From Populus alba (taxonomy: Eukaryota; Streptophyta; Magnoliopsida; Malpighiales; Salicaceae), in contig NC_133294.1 of assembly GCF_005239225.2 (NCBI RefSeq), positions 20,597,631-20,661,630 on the forward strand: a DNA stretch of 64,000 nucleotides. The letters run 5' to 3'. Below are positions 1 through 12,658 of this stretch, in pieces (the first letter of the stretch is position 1; every line of letters starts with the position of its first letter). The notes beneath the pieces were generated by a model. It had not been told where the DNA came from and did no database searches. It worked only from the letters and a program-made list of their open reading frames with translations. The translations under genes and the position numbers were made by a program.

Positions 1-2149
1 CATGTTGACTGTTCTTTTCTGCTTCGCTTTGTACATTATGAGGGAACGACTTCTTTATGTCGACATTTCAGAGAGGTATGCCTTGACTATTCTACAAAAA
101 AAAAAAAAGAAAAAAAAAGCGCATTGTAAACAATATATGATTTATAGAATGCATCGAAACCCCAAAATGAAATTAACTTGTTTAAGATTCAAATAACGAG
201 TGTTCCAGAATACTAGGAGGATAACGTTAAAAGACAACACGCACATGTAACAATTGCACCATGTTAGATTTCAAGGCCATTCAAACTTTTGAAAAGAAGA
301 AGAAAAATACAAGAAGAAGAAACGGAAAATACCGTATAACCACGGCTTTAGGCGTGGAGCAGGCTATGACGGCCTTCACTTTGGTCTTTTTCCCTGTATA
401 TGGGCGTAGGGCTCAGATATAGTTATGTTTACACTTTCAAGTTTCGACAACTGGCCTGACTTAAATCGATGATGAAAACACCTGGCTGAAACCCACAAGG
501 CCCATGGGCAATATTGAAATCAAGCCCTCTGAACACTGTAGAACCGCTTCGATCAGTTGCATTGTCGCCTTTGCTAGCGTTTACCCTAGAAACAAGACTC
601 AAACGGGTTGGGCTGGATTTGAGTAATCAGCCAGCAGTTTGAAGTGGGCGGGAAACAAAGCCCATTGAACCAAACAAAGACACTTCCACTCATCCTCCTC
701 GTGACTCTAAGTGTGGTTGGAAGCTGTTACAAGTAATGTACCTAATAAGAATTAAGTTTATGATTTGCATATGGTATCAACCTATGAATTAAGGGCGGGC
801 GTTAAATTTTAGCTTAAGCTATATATACATAACTTTGATGAGATTTTCCAGAAAAAAAAAAGTTAAAAAACAAATGGTTATTGAGATGTAGAATATAAAA
901 GTAGAACTATTACTGGAAAATATGATGTATTGGACTCAACTAAGTGTAGTTATGAGTATATTTTTTTTAGCATTTTTGGAACTTGATCTTTTTCTTCCCT
1001 TTCACTTTCATATATTTTTCAGCATCTTTGATGTGATGTATCACCTATATATATACTTCACATTGTTTATTTGATTATGTAACTCAATTTTTAAAGATGT
1101 TTTTTTTTATTAGGATTGTGGGTTTATTGTGAGCAAGCAATTATTAGTTTGGGGATCATGACATACAAAACAAAAAATTAAGATCTTCAATGAAATCGCA
1201 AATGGAAAGGAAATTCCATTAGTGTTTCCGTCAAGATTTCCGTTGGCAATTTCATGTCAATTCTAGAACTTTTTGAAAAGCTTACAAAATATGTAGCAAC
1301 TTACCAATAAAATAGTCAATGAAAAATTTTGTCTACAAAATAAACAGTAAAGGAATTGAATATGGAATAGAAAACCAACAAGATATTTTTCGACAGTAGT
1401 ATTTCATCGCCTATTCCATCAGCATTCAATGATGACAAAAACTTCACTATATGTTGATGAAATATTCCGTCGATATTTTTTAATTTTCTGATAATGATTT
1501 TCTTTTTTCTTTCTTATGAGTAGATTTTCATTTTCTTCTACTCCAAGGCCACAAGTTTGAATTTATTGGGTTTGTGCTCTAGAGAATATATGTGTGTGAT
1601 TCAGGGTTTTGTTTTCTTACAAAGGAAAAGATTGAATTTTCAATCTTGGAAGGAGGAACAACACCAATGCTCATCGTGAAACTATTTATTAGCAAAACCT
1701 ATGTAGTTGCACAATAATGTCTGTTCCAGGAGCAATAATCATTCAATGCCGTTGGAGTATACGCGAGTTCTTTCATATCTAGACAGAATCGATTCATGAT
1801 ATTTTTTTCAGCGCCCATGAATGAGTAGAAGGAACATTATATCCAGAAGCCTGCTCTAACAAATGTTTTCTCCTGTCTACGAATATTGCTTCTATATGCA
1901 ATAATAAGAAATTAGAAACGTGAAAAGTATAAACAAATTTGAATATAATCTTACCTTGCAGAGTCATTTTTTATCACAAGAAAGGCTTCCCCACACTCCA
2001 ATTTTATGCGGAAATACAAGAATGGTACCCTTTTATTGATTTAGAAGGAGCCTGCCTTGAATACAGATCTTCTTCTTGCAACATAACAATAAAGGAAAGA
2101 AAAGAAAAGGAAATATTGCGCGCACACAAGTGGATCCATGTCTTGATCC
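1..2149. other. Intergenic DNA left of the UGT gene
   Basis: No gene is supported here. The open frames in this stretch are short, low in complexity, or start without an ATG. Positions 480-680 are richer in GC than the surroundings and carry promoter-like motifs: a TTTCCCGC-type E2F site on the minus strand and TGGGCT 'site II' motifs on both strands. They could belong to a gene lying left of the window. The rest is AT-rich, with A or T runs near 96-120 and 850-870. Confidence 0.6.
646..664 (-). promoter_or_regulatory. E2F-like site beside a site II (TGGGCT) motif
   Basis: Positions 648-655 read GCGGGAAA, which is TTTCCCGC on the minus strand and matches the plant E2F consensus TTTSSCGC. AGCCCA at 659-664 gives TGGGCT on the minus strand, and a forward TGGGCT lies at 609-614. 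Site II and E2F motifs occur together in promoters of plant cell-cycle and replication genes. No gene start is visible within the window that they would serve, so a leftward gene outside the window is only an inference. Confidence 0.35.
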
Positions 2150-3847
2150 TTAGCTCTCAGTACCATAGGTTCCGAGTCCAGTTGTTCCTGGGAGAATCAC
2201 ATCTCCATTAATTTTATCTCGCGGAGCAAGAAGCACTTTGTTTATCATTTTCTCCAAATTCAAGCATGATGACCCAGTGGGACTAGCAGTGGCCTCTTCT
2301 GCCTTTCTTTTCCACTCCTTGGCTTTATACTTCATCACCTGTCCTTGATCTCCCTCCATCAGTTCTCTAACAAGACTTTCAATTTCATTTCTTTTAACAT
2401 CGCTGTCTATTTCCATCCCTATGCCTAACTTGCTACAACAGAACCAACAATTGGTCTGTTGCTCTGCAAAGAAAGGCCAACAAATCATGGGCACGCCACC
2501 GCACAAACTGTCTAGTGTAGAGTTCCATCCACTATGGGTCAAGAACCCTCCGATGGAAGGGTGCTGCAGGATTTGTTCTTGGGGACACCAACCAGCTAAT
2601 AGACCCCTTTCTTTTGTTTCAGCCACAAATTCTGGAGGAACTATAGCTGAATCACCAACAACGAGATCAGGCCTAATGACCCACAAGAAATTGCACTTGC
2701 TGTTTGCAAGTCCCCAAGCAAATTCAATGAGTTGTTGCGGGGTCATGACTGTGACACTACCAAAGTTGACATAGACAACCGAGCCTGGTTCTTTAAAATC
2801 GAGCCATTCCATACAACCAGGATCTTCTTTCCACAAATTGGATGCTATAGAGTTCAAGGCATTTTCTTGGTCCTGATTTTCGAGTAACTGAAGAGGACCG
2901 ATGGTGTAGAGATGAGGGAGGGTGGAAGTAAGAGGCTTTAAGACCTCTGACTCCAAGTCATCAAAGGTGTTGAAAATAACAGCGGAAGCATTTCGAGCAC
3001 TCTCCACCTCTCCAATTGCAAAATTGAGCATTATATCTCCAGGATCTGTTGTTCTGAGAAAGCTTGGCAAATATTTCAAGGAGATACCTTCCATACCAGG
3101 AACCCAATCAATAACGGTGTCCAAATACCCATTTGTTAAATAACTTTCATCTGCATGTCACCCAAAAGGCTATATCAGGACCATGATTTTATCATATATG
3201 ATATATATATGATAACTAACACAGGAGATCTACTTACAATGGTGAACATAAAATTAGTCATCATATATATGTATATAGTTAGTGGTAAAATCTAGCCAGG
3301 CTGGAAGCTTTAAAAATAAATTTTTACCTTTAAGAGGCACGAAGCCCTTTTCAATTAAAGGGCGATATTGCAAATAGGACATGAAGCCACAGACACTGGC
3401 TGTCCAGAAAAGAACGTTAGGAATACCTAGTTCCTGAGCAGCTTTGAGTGTAAAGCTCATGATGCTGTCAGAGACTATACAGGTGACTGGGGGAACTTTA
3501 GAAGAAGAGGTGTTATTGAGTCTGGATAGAAGGTCTCTGAAAGGAGCTAAGCAACTTTTCTTGGTGGAATCGCAGAGAGATGGCACATGCTGAGTGGAGT
3601 CAGCATCTGACGGTGGGAGTCCATCAGGAATTGTTTCAAACCGAAAAGTTGGGAGGCCATCGAGGGAGTCAAGGCCTCTAGATCTTAGGAGGCGTCGATG
3701 GTTGAATTCCGTGTTTACAAAAGTGACATGGAAGTCCTTTCGGTGAAGAATTTTCGCTAGTTTGAGCATTGGATTTATGTGGCCTTGGGCTGGGAATGGC
3801 AAGCACACCACATGAGGAGGAAATTCTTCAGTGGCTAAAGAAACCAT
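2150..3847 (-). CDS. UDP-glycosyltransferase, UGT85A family (two exons)
   Basis: This is a family 1 UDP-sugar-dependent glycosyltransferase that transfers glucose to small hydroxylated acceptors in the cytosol. Exons are 3847-3328 and 3150-2150; the GT-AG intron splits the aspartate codon 174 and the total is 506 aa. The start is the ATG at 3847, because the upstream in-frame extension has no ATG. The N-terminal PAQGHINP motif carries the likely catalytic His23, with an activating Asp near 127 (IVSDS). The 44-residue PSPG box spans about 361-404, starts [11 protein letters not shown], contains THSGWNST and ends in Gln, which is typical for glucose donors. The intron position and sequence are those of UGT85A, as in 7-deoxyloganetin or cyanohydrin glucosyltransferase-like proteins. 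The C-terminus runs about 20 residues beyond the usual end near LAPRD. The acceptor cannot be told from sequence. Confidence 0.95.
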
Positions 3848-6800
3848 TTTTCCCTTTCTGCTTGGCAAATTTGCTTGGAGTGTGCGTTAATTATATGTAT
3901 AGAGAAAGGCAGCTCTTGACAATTTTCCTGTCCAGTATTTTGTGTTTCCAGGTGATGGAAAGGTTCCTTGGCTAGATGCCACCACCACATGGTTCAAAGA
4001 TTAAAAAAAAGAAAAAAAAGAACAGGTGCCATGGAAAAAGTTGTAATTCTTTGGCTGTAGTTAAATATTCTATTGTTTGGAACTTTGGAATTCATTAGAT
4101 TAATAATTTAATTTTCATGAGAGAGCATAATGAATTATGCGTGGGATAACTTTTTCTCGTTTCTCACAAGTTTCTATCTTGAGATCTTAAAATTTAAATT
4201 TAAATTCTATTTTCTTCGTTTGGTAATTTAAAGAAAACTAGTTTGTTGAACAGGTTCTTCTATAATATTATTAAATTAAACAAAGCTTATCATCTTTGGA
4301 TTGAATTGAGTTTTAAATTAAATTGAAAGTTATTCAATGATAATTTAATGTTTTTTTTATAAAATAATTGGAATGATGACTTTTTAAATAGATCCAAGTA
4401 AAACTAGATTAAATTATTCAACTAATGACCTAGGCCATGATGCTGCCTCAGTTTAATAATCTTATATTTTAAAATTTATTTTTTATTTAATTACATGGTT
4501 ATATAAAAAGATACTACAAAAGACAACAACTGAAATTATTGAGGTATATTTTTTCAATCTTAACTTTAATTATTTTTATTGATGCATCTCTTTGTTATTT
4601 TAATAAAAACATTTTTTTTATTGTAAACACTATTTTTAAAATAAAAACTTGTCATGATTTCAGAAGCAAGTTTAAATAAATATTAAAATAATCTTCATAT
4701 TTTGTGTGTGATTGAAATAAAAAAAATTAATAAATATGATAAAATCAGGTCAAAAATCAATTAAAAACTTACACATTTTTTTTTATTGAATATAAATGAG
4801 TGAGTTTTTATTTCTTGTTTTTGCATATGATCAGGTACATAATAATTTTAAAAAACAATAGTTAATATTCCCATAAAAACCTAAAATAATATTTAAAATC
4901 AGGAAAAAATTAAATAATAATTGAAATATCATGTAAAGTATTTTTTTTTATAGTGCACTTCAATAAAAATAAAAAATATATTGATAAAAACCTTTTTAAA
5001 AAAGGATGCATCAGAGCTAAAAAGATGAGCTTGCTTGCCTGTCCTAATAGAAAACAAGCTCCAGTGCTTGGATTTAATTAAAGGTATTTATTTATTGTTC
5101 CGGACATTATAAAGTTTGATAGTATTGCATGTTAACAAATAAAACAATTTTTTCTATAATGAAAAAAATTGTAAGCTCATGACGTGTTTGATGTGTGAAC
5201 ACCCGTGGATTGCTCCCCGACCAAACCAGAAAAGTTTTGTCACTTGCGGTAATGACCAAACCAGAAAAGATTCGCAAACTTCAATAAGATATGCTCCAGT
5301 CCTTTCTGTTTAATGCATAGCCGGCTGGAGGACACTGGTCATCTGGATAATGATTTAATGCTTCCATTTAATAAAAAAATTAAAAATAAGTAAAATATAT
5401 TTATGAAAAGTTGGTTATTATCTAGAGAGATCGCAGAGGCGTTTTTTGATAAATTTTAAGATTCATCAAGTGGTGGCACTTAGACGTGCCATGTTCACAA
5501 GGGGCATAGGTAATCGTGGATGAGTGTGGTAGGTTGACTAGAGAACGGAGGCCGTTTCGACGGAAGGATTGGTGCAACGCCTTGCCGATTAAAGAAATCT
5601 ATATATATTGTTAAAAAAACCTATCATACATCTAATATTTTAAAAAAATCAAAAGAATATAAAAGCTTGATAATGAATTACTGACTAAAAATTTTAAAAT
5701 TTTAAAATAAGTCACAAAAATCCTAAAACTCAAATCATTTAATTAATAGATCTAAAAAACAGACCACTGATCGCAAACTCCATCGTCACATCTACAATGA
5801 TATCAAATCTAGTTGGTGAAGGAAAGTGAAGTAACAACAGAACTCAACGGCAACAACAGCAACGTAGCAGCACCACGTGACAATAATAGGAAACACATTT
5901 ATGACAACAATAGAAACAAAAATCAACAACATGCAAACCGACTGTATTTAGGGCAATCATTTGTTAATTTAATGTAATTAATGATTTTATTGAGTACGAT
6001 TGTAGTTGATAATTGATGAAATTATTATTAATTTAACACACTTAGTGTTCTTTGAATCCTAAATTGATTTGTCAAATCTGCATGAGAGTTTAGGATTTTT
6101 TATATTTAAATCTACTAACAAATAACAAAGTAACTGTTAGAGATGCCCGTTAAATCTTTTCATAATTTCAAAATATAAAAGGTGTTGAAGGGGACTGTAA
6201 TGTATTTCTTGAGAGAAAACTTAGTATTAATCAAAGTAGAGTTTTTATTAGTGAAGGTATTGCGAAATTAATTAAGATTTATCAAAGCTAGATCGAATAT
6301 TTATATTAATAATAATAAAAAAAGTAGAGTTTTATTAGGTGACATTTACTGTGGACGATTAATCTAGACATTAATTAGTTATTAATATGCCATTAACATG
6401 ACACAAAACTCAAGACCGATGCATCGAATAGGTGAATGAGTTTTCTTGGGAATGGATACTCCATGTTAACTTTAGTGTTGCAATCTATAAAATTACAAAA
6501 TATTTTTTTTAAAAAATATATATGAAGGGTCATGTCGACAAGATGCCGTGAGAATTGACAGATTCTCTGTATATAGAGTTGTAATTAATTAACAAAATAA
6601 TTACTAGATGCCCAATAAATATTTTCATAGCCTTGAAATGTGAATAGTATGTTGAAGGGCTTGGTGGTGTATTTCTTAAGAGAATTCTTAGTATTAATCA
6701 AATTAAGATTCTATTAAGTATAATTTATTTTGAAAAATTCATTTAGTTATTGATTAATATGTTTAAGTGTTAATTATATTAAGAAATAAAAAAATATTTA

Positions 6801-7841
6801 TCCCCTTGTAAAAAACAAACAATTATATTAAAATATTTTGCACATAAAATTTGATAAATTCTTAAAAAAATATATAATATTTATTAAAAAATGATCAAAA
6901 TATAAAAAAATAATATAGAAAAGAAAAATACATGTAGGGATAAAGTTGGACAAACAATGAAATTCAAAAAGCAATGACTAAGCCTGAGCATGTACAAAAT
7001 GGTCATGAATAATTTTTTTTGAAGGACAATTAGGGATATTATTAAAGAAGAATTAAATGGTTGAAATTGGCTAGAATTTGAAGAATTAAAAGATCAAGAA
7101 TCAAAATGAAAGGGTTGAAAAAATTTAGGAGTCTTATTAAGTCAATTAAAGAGAAAAACATCCACCAGAGTCCTTTATTTCAAAAGTGAAGAACCAGTCA
7201 CTAATATATTCATTAAGTACATTATATTGGGTCCTTTATGAAGGTCAGAAGATTACTTGATGTTTTTACTAAAAAAAAACTTTGTTTAAAAAAGAGTCTC
7301 TTATTATTAAACCAAGTGCTTAAAAACATTCATTTAAGAAATGAATTGTTAGATATTAGTTATAATCCTACAATAAATAGGTATCTTTGATATAAAAAAA
7401 AATTTATTTAGAATTTTTATTTAACTATTTAAATATTAGAATTTTTATTAGATTATATGATAGTTAAATGCTGTAATAATATAAATGTTAATGTATTCAG
7501 AATTTTAAGAGAGTTGAATGAATAAAAAAAATATTAAATATTTGAATGTTTAGTATTTTTAATAAATTTGAATTCCACTTTCGTGTCCTTAACACTTTTA
7601 GTTGAAGACTTCATATGATAATACCTTGATGCGTTAATCACTGCCAAATTCTCAAATGCAATCTATAGCTAGGAAATAGAAATGTCCATATACACTATAA
7701 AACAATTCGAATCTAAAGAATGAAACTTCGACTGTTTTTTGTCTAACGAGTAGTGTTGGTTGCAGATTCTTAACCCTTCGATTACTAATCACCCTGTCCC
7801 GATTCCTGAAAGGAAATAGTGATTGTTAGCAACTTAGGGTG
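3848..7841. other. AT-rich intergenic DNA with a diverged direct repeat
   Basis: No gene is seen. Most of the stretch is AT-rich DNA with scattered A and T runs. A 16-base word (GACCAAACCAGAAAAG) occurs twice 35 bases apart, near 5219 and 5254. A longer diverged direct repeat lies at 6121-6250 and 6590-6718 and is listed separately. Confidence 0.6.
6121..6718. repeat. Diverged direct repeat, two copies of about 130 bp
   Basis: Copy one (about 6121-6250) and copy two (about 6590-6718) share the same order of words: an AGATGCCC block, TTTTCATA, TGTTGAAGGG, GTATTTCTT, AGAGAA and CTTAGTATTAATCAAA. Substitutions and small indels between them indicate an old duplication or two members of one dispersed family. 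No coding capacity is visible in either copy. Confidence 0.6.
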
Positions 7842-8060
7842 TCAAACATTTTTTTTTTATTTTTTTATTTACGTGAGTGTTCGAGTCAGCTTGCATGCAC
7901 CACGACTAATCCCATGACTTATTGAACATCTTGCAAACCCAGTAAGCATGTAAGGCATCACGGGGGTGACAGGCGTGCATGGTGAGGTTTGAATTCAAAA
8001 TACAGAAAAAGAAAACAAGTTCCTTCAACCGCTGAGTCAGGACTCAAGTGATTTCAAACA
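7842..8060 (-). mobile_element. tRNA-derived SINE, minus orientation, with target-site duplication
   Basis: On the minus strand the element starts near 8053 with an A-box-like stretch (TGACTCAGCGG) and a B-box-like stretch (GAATTCAAACCTC). It ends in a poly(A) tail, seen as the T-run at about 7849-7870 on the plus strand. A 7-bp TCAAACA flanks it at 7842-7848 and 8054-8060 and is a plausible target-site duplication. The layout of tRNA-like head, short body and A-tail is that of a SINE; family assignment to Salicaceae SINEs is from memory. A short related fragment, mainly the tail-side region TTTACGTGgaTGTTCG, occurs near 24859-24905. Confidence 0.6.
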
Positions 8061-8529
8061 CATTTTTAAGCGTATGTGATATGGCTACCCATGTCATTCC
8101 AATTTTTTTTATTATTTTTTTGATAACTAGAGTGATGTATTAAAACGCCAAGAGATGGCGGGAAGGAGAAGTTACAAATCTGCAAAAAACAAACAGATTT
8201 TGCAGCAGAAACAGAAGGAAGAGGGAGAGGCCAAGAGAACCACATGAAACAGACAGAGAGACGGAGCATCAGCCTTAGCATGTAGCTTTGCCTCCACACA
8301 AAAACAGAGATGTCAAGCTAAATTGAAAGATCACCCTTCCCACCACATTGAGGCAACAAGGGCAAAAGGAAACTTGACTTAATTTTTTCTTAGACAGCAA
8401 AAACCAATATCATGAGAGGGTAAAAAAGGTTGCCATTGCCGAACAGATTTAGTTACTGGCCTATTTGAGGTACATTAGATTAATATAGTAAAGATGGACC
8501 CTTAATATATGCACCTAGCATGCAGTTCG
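8061..8529. other. 3' flank of the WIP zinc-finger gene
   Basis: No gene is supported. The open frame at 8066-8299 on the minus strand lacks coding character. The part next to 8530 is presumably the 3' untranslated region of the zinc-finger gene. Confidence 0.5.
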
Positions 8530-9507
8530 TCACAAATATTTTAAATAGGAAGAGATGAAGCCATCAAAAGAAGTAGGAAAGGGACCGTGGCCTAAGCCAA
8601 ATGATTTGATGTGATCTTTGAGTGATCTCTTATGCTTAAAGTCAGAGCCACACACACAAAGCCAACGCTTGCCACAGTTTTTCTCGTGGGTTCGCCAGTC
8701 GCCTTTCACAGCCAAGAATTTTCCACACTTGCGACACATGAACGGTTTAAGTCCATGCTTCCTCTTATAATGTGTTTGCAATGTTCGAAAATCTTTCAGG
8801 GGCTTTGCTCTTGGGTGTTCGATATTGTTCTTGCACCCTACGGCGCAGCAGTAGCATGGAATGCCTAACATAGCCCGTGGTTGTGTTCCCTTCAGTGATT
8901 CAGGTCCTCTACGATACTGTGATCCATGACCCCACAAGTGCATCTGCCACAGAAATCGTGCGATGCGGCAAGAATACGAGCAAAATGAAATGTTAAATTA
9001 AGAAACAAGAATGTTGCAATACTTCTTTTTTTAAATTTAAGAACAAAACCATCGAAACATGTACTGGATATACAAGATCTAATTAATTAGCATGCATGTG
9101 ACTTGAACCTGAAGATTGTTGTAGCGGTTGAAGGTCTTGAAGCAGAGATGGCAAGAAAAATGAGTAAAGCCGATGAGTATTTGCTCAGGAGTTGGTATCC
9201 AGTATTGTTTAGCAGTTACATTGACATTTCCCTTGACATTTTGATTAATGGAGCTATAGCCGGAATAATCAGGAAGGCCAATCCGCAAGGCCATCGTAAC
9301 ATCTGCATCCATGTCTTCATCGCCAATTGCTTTGGGATTTTCACTGAATGGTGCCTCTGGAGAATTGATCAGGGAGTTCAGAAATGGGATAGGGCGGCGA
9401 GAACTATGACCAGTGCCTGGAAAGAGATCGAGTGGCTCGATATCATTGTGGTTAGTAGAGGAAGAAGCTATGAGACAAGAATTGATTGAAACATCTGAAG
9501 GCTCCAT
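8530..9507 (-). CDS. TT1: WIP-family C2H2 zinc-finger transcription factor, TT1-like (two exons)
   Basis: This is a nuclear DNA-binding regulator of the plant WIP subfamily. Exons are 9507-9109 and 8943-8530 in phase 0, giving 270 aa from an ATG at 9507. A variable acidic N-terminus (1-100) is followed by the signature Trp-Ile-Pro at 103-105. Finger 1 has Cys119, Cys122, His135 and His139 and is split by the intron exactly after NRYNNLQ. The remaining atypical fingers cover about 164-252 and include [18 protein letters not shown] and [13 protein letters not shown], near-invariant in WIP proteins. The closest remembered match is TRANSPARENT TESTA 1, which controls proanthocyanidin pigment in the seed coat; other WIP members act in fruit, root and vein patterning. 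An APRL4-like gene lies in the same window, and TT1 and APRL4 are neighbours in Arabidopsis, which supports the TT1 assignment. Confidence 0.92.
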
Positions 9508-9568
9508 CCTAGAAGAGCAAAGCTAACTAACATGAATGGGTACATAATGTCTACTTGGTTTACTTAGG

Positions 9569-9576
9569 TTTTTATA
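9569..9576 (-). promoter_or_regulatory. Candidate TATA box of the WIP gene
   Basis: The minus strand reads TATAAAAA here, about 62 bases upstream of the ATG at 9507, a plausible position for a core promoter with a short leader. No transcript evidence is available. Confidence 0.45.
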
Positions 9577-11443
9577 ATGAGGTCAATGCAAACATGCTTG
9601 ACTGGTGATCATGAGCGTGAGAATAGAGGCGGGGTGGCTGGAGAATAATGTGGTTGAATGAAAACAACGTTTGCCAACGAGCTCATAAATCTATCCTGAT
9701 TGTTTTGCTTATCTACATTTGGAATGGAAAGGAAATACCTTAATTTCTGTGGCCCATGCCAGCTTAATTTGGAAAGAGTTACGCTACAGCAGGTTAAAAC
9801 TCTAAGGCAATGCGTTACAGAATCCGGTTAACTCTTAACGGTGGCTTTGACATTACTTAGAGAGAAATCGGAGAGAAATCTAAAGAGAGTTTGCAATATT
9901 GCAGGGTGGTGATCATTATTTTCTAATTTAGGAGGTGCATGTGGACCTATCGTATAATCATTCGATACAAAGTTTTGTTCTCTTTCACTATTTTGGCGGT
10001 ACTATCAGCGAAAGCATGATAATTCCCACGAGCATGTAAACGATTTTTCTCCTACGTCGAAGGAGAAATATATAAATAGCTTGTATCAGCGGCGATGTCA
10101 TAATATATACAAATGAGTTGTCATTACTCAGTCACTTCTATTTCTTAAAATGCTTTCCGTTAAATTCATTAAAAATGATAACTCGTTTGTATTAATTATA
10201 ACAACATTTTTGTGATAAAAATTCAAATGGTGACTTAATTGGATAGTGTTGGAGGATCCAATTGGGAATTGTTTTTACTTAGAGATTTAGCTGGGGAATC
10301 ACGTGATAGTTCGGGAATAATATATATATTCAGATTTTAAGTTCTGATGAGCTCAATCTAAGAATTTAGCAAGATGGAGAAGAGAAATCGGAATGGGTCT
10401 AGTGTACCGGTCAGTGTGAAAAAACCGGAATAAGGGTATTATGATTACCATTTAATTTGGAACACACATATGAATAAGGTTAGTGGCAGGACTCTAATCT
10501 CCTTTCTCTTCTTTTCTTGTTTTGCGGAAGAAACCTGAATCTCCTTAGTACATGGAAAAGGTATTTTATGAGACCAGCTAACTGCTAGCTCAAGATATAT
10601 CATATGAATCAGAGTCAAATATTTTAGATAAATATTAACTAGTTATTTGCCTGTAGTGCACTGCAGGTTAAATAATATAATTTTTTTTTTGTTAATATTA
10701 ATTGGTTCGTGATAAGTTGTACCAAGACAAATATGTATAAATCGCTAATGATGAGTCGGCTTACTAACAGTATAAGCTATAAATGCATGGATAAAACTTA
10801 CATATATTTGTATTAAACCTTATTTTTTACTTTTTAAAAAAATATATTTTTTAAAAGATATTAATTAATTATTTTTTTAATATTTTTAATATACTGATAT
10901 TAAAAATTAAAAAATATTCAGATATATTTTTAAAATAAAAAATAAAAAAATACCTTTAAAAAATATTTTGCTTTACAATAATTAACAAGCACTTAGATTC
11001 AGCTAATGATTCGGGATATAATAAATATAATCTCAGGTGTACTTGGACGCGGTTCTTGTACTGGGGTCACTTAGACAGAAATTATTATTGAGGGACTGCT
11101 CGCACTTCCTTGTATTTCTCATACACATCCTGTCAAATATGCTTAACTTTTTGTGCTTTGAGAATGATTAACTCAAATTAACATGGAACGGGAAAGAATT
11201 ATAGAAGAACTTTTTTTTTGTTTTAAGAAAAAGAATAAAGTAAAAAGGATCCGCATAAGGTGGTCGATTAGTCCATCTTTTCCTTCCGTGATTGTGGTGA
11301 ACACGAATCGTCTCTTTGAAGCAGCAGTATTGATCACCGGTGCTGCAGCATAAATTAATTTGGACTTCGAAGAGGGGAGAGGTAGATTGAGAGATGGAGA
11401 GCATGAAGTTATCAAGAATCGTGTATGTGTTAGAGATCTTCTC
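9577..11443. other. Intergenic DNA between the WIP gene and the RRM gene
   Basis: No gene is seen. The stretch contains the presumed upstream region of the WIP gene, a member of an AT-rich dispersed family near 10800-10980, and at 11168-11443 the probable 3' untranslated region of the RRM gene. Confidence 0.6.
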
Positions 11444-12612
11444 TTAGGTATCTGGACTTTCTGAAGGAACAGCACCCGCTTCTGATTCCGTGGTGGTATG
11501 CTGTGGAGTCGGTGAGTCTGAGGCCAAACATAGACAAACAAAGCTTGCAGTCAGTATATCTCTAAGATGATATTGTTTCGGACAAAAAAAATTAGATCAA
11601 TCATGTTTCACCAGATTAATATCTATCATGATTTGCAAAAAAAAAAACACAACCAAACAAGGCTCTAATTAGTGGGTTATTGGGTCGATCCAACTAGCCA
11701 GGTCATCAAGTAGATTTATAGCACGTTGGTAGTTCAGGTGTTAGATGATGATGAGCTCAACGTAAAGTAAATTCTCAATATATGTCGTGATTGTTAAAGG
11801 TGGAGATTATAGAGCCATGTAAAATTAATCCTAAGTCTATTTTGAATCGATTAAAGGTCATTTATTAATTTATTTATTTTATATAAGTAAACAAGCACAC
11901 AGCAAGGGGATAACCCGCAGGGAAGATGAACAGGCACGGCTCAAACGGAAACGGAACTAAAAAGGAAAAAAACAAAGAACAACAAAGCTAGATAATTCAT
12001 CAGGGACCCATGAGGTCTGCTTCATAGAACATATGATAACCAAGCAATATTAGACCCATCATGGTCTCTCAACAGTTCAAATTTTTTCTGTGAAGTGGAA
12101 TAAGCTCACAACACTACTGCCAGAAGCCACATTTCAAATATTTTCTAATGCATCTTCATTATGAACTTGGTGATGTACATTAGCTTTTCCTCGTGAAATC
12201 CCACGATTGTTTCTTTCTTGAGAAAGAAAATCCCATCATTAATTTACTATTTCGGTTACTGTAGTCATTTATTGGTTAAATAAAAGTTCGTGTGGTAGCT
12301 TTTAAACACCTAAAAGCAACGCATGGCAGTCTATAACATGCGTTGTGGGCCTCTCTACATACACTATCATTTGACTGCATCTCAGAATCAACTACCATCT
12401 TGATAGTTGATACTGAAACCACATGCAGTCACTATTTGTTTACACCTTGTGCTCCTCTGTCCTTACTTTACATTGACCCAGTACTTGGGTCATTCAGATA
12501 ACCAGACAGCTCATCCACATGGCTGAGGATGCCCATGCGGCCCCCCGGTATCAGGCCAGCTAAGCAGCTAGCAACACAAGCCCTAATTTTTAACATTATC
12601 TACTCATGCATA

Positions 12613-12658
<46 letters not shown>

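Noticed and set aside
2421..2774. Plus-strand open frame of 117 codons
   Set aside because: It lies antisense to the PSPG-bearing exon of the UGT gene and is a shadow frame.
11168..11541. Two overlapping minus-strand open frames of 78 and 122 codons
   Set aside because: They overlap the proposed last RRM exon in other frames and lack family features; the in-phase 74-base exon explains the coding-like composition better.
12468..12559. Alternative last exon for the RRM gene
   Set aside because: It is in phase and ends in a stop, but a 30-codon open stretch is expected fairly often by chance, and its product does not resemble the related proteins as the 11517-11444 exon does. Mentioned only as a possible variant.
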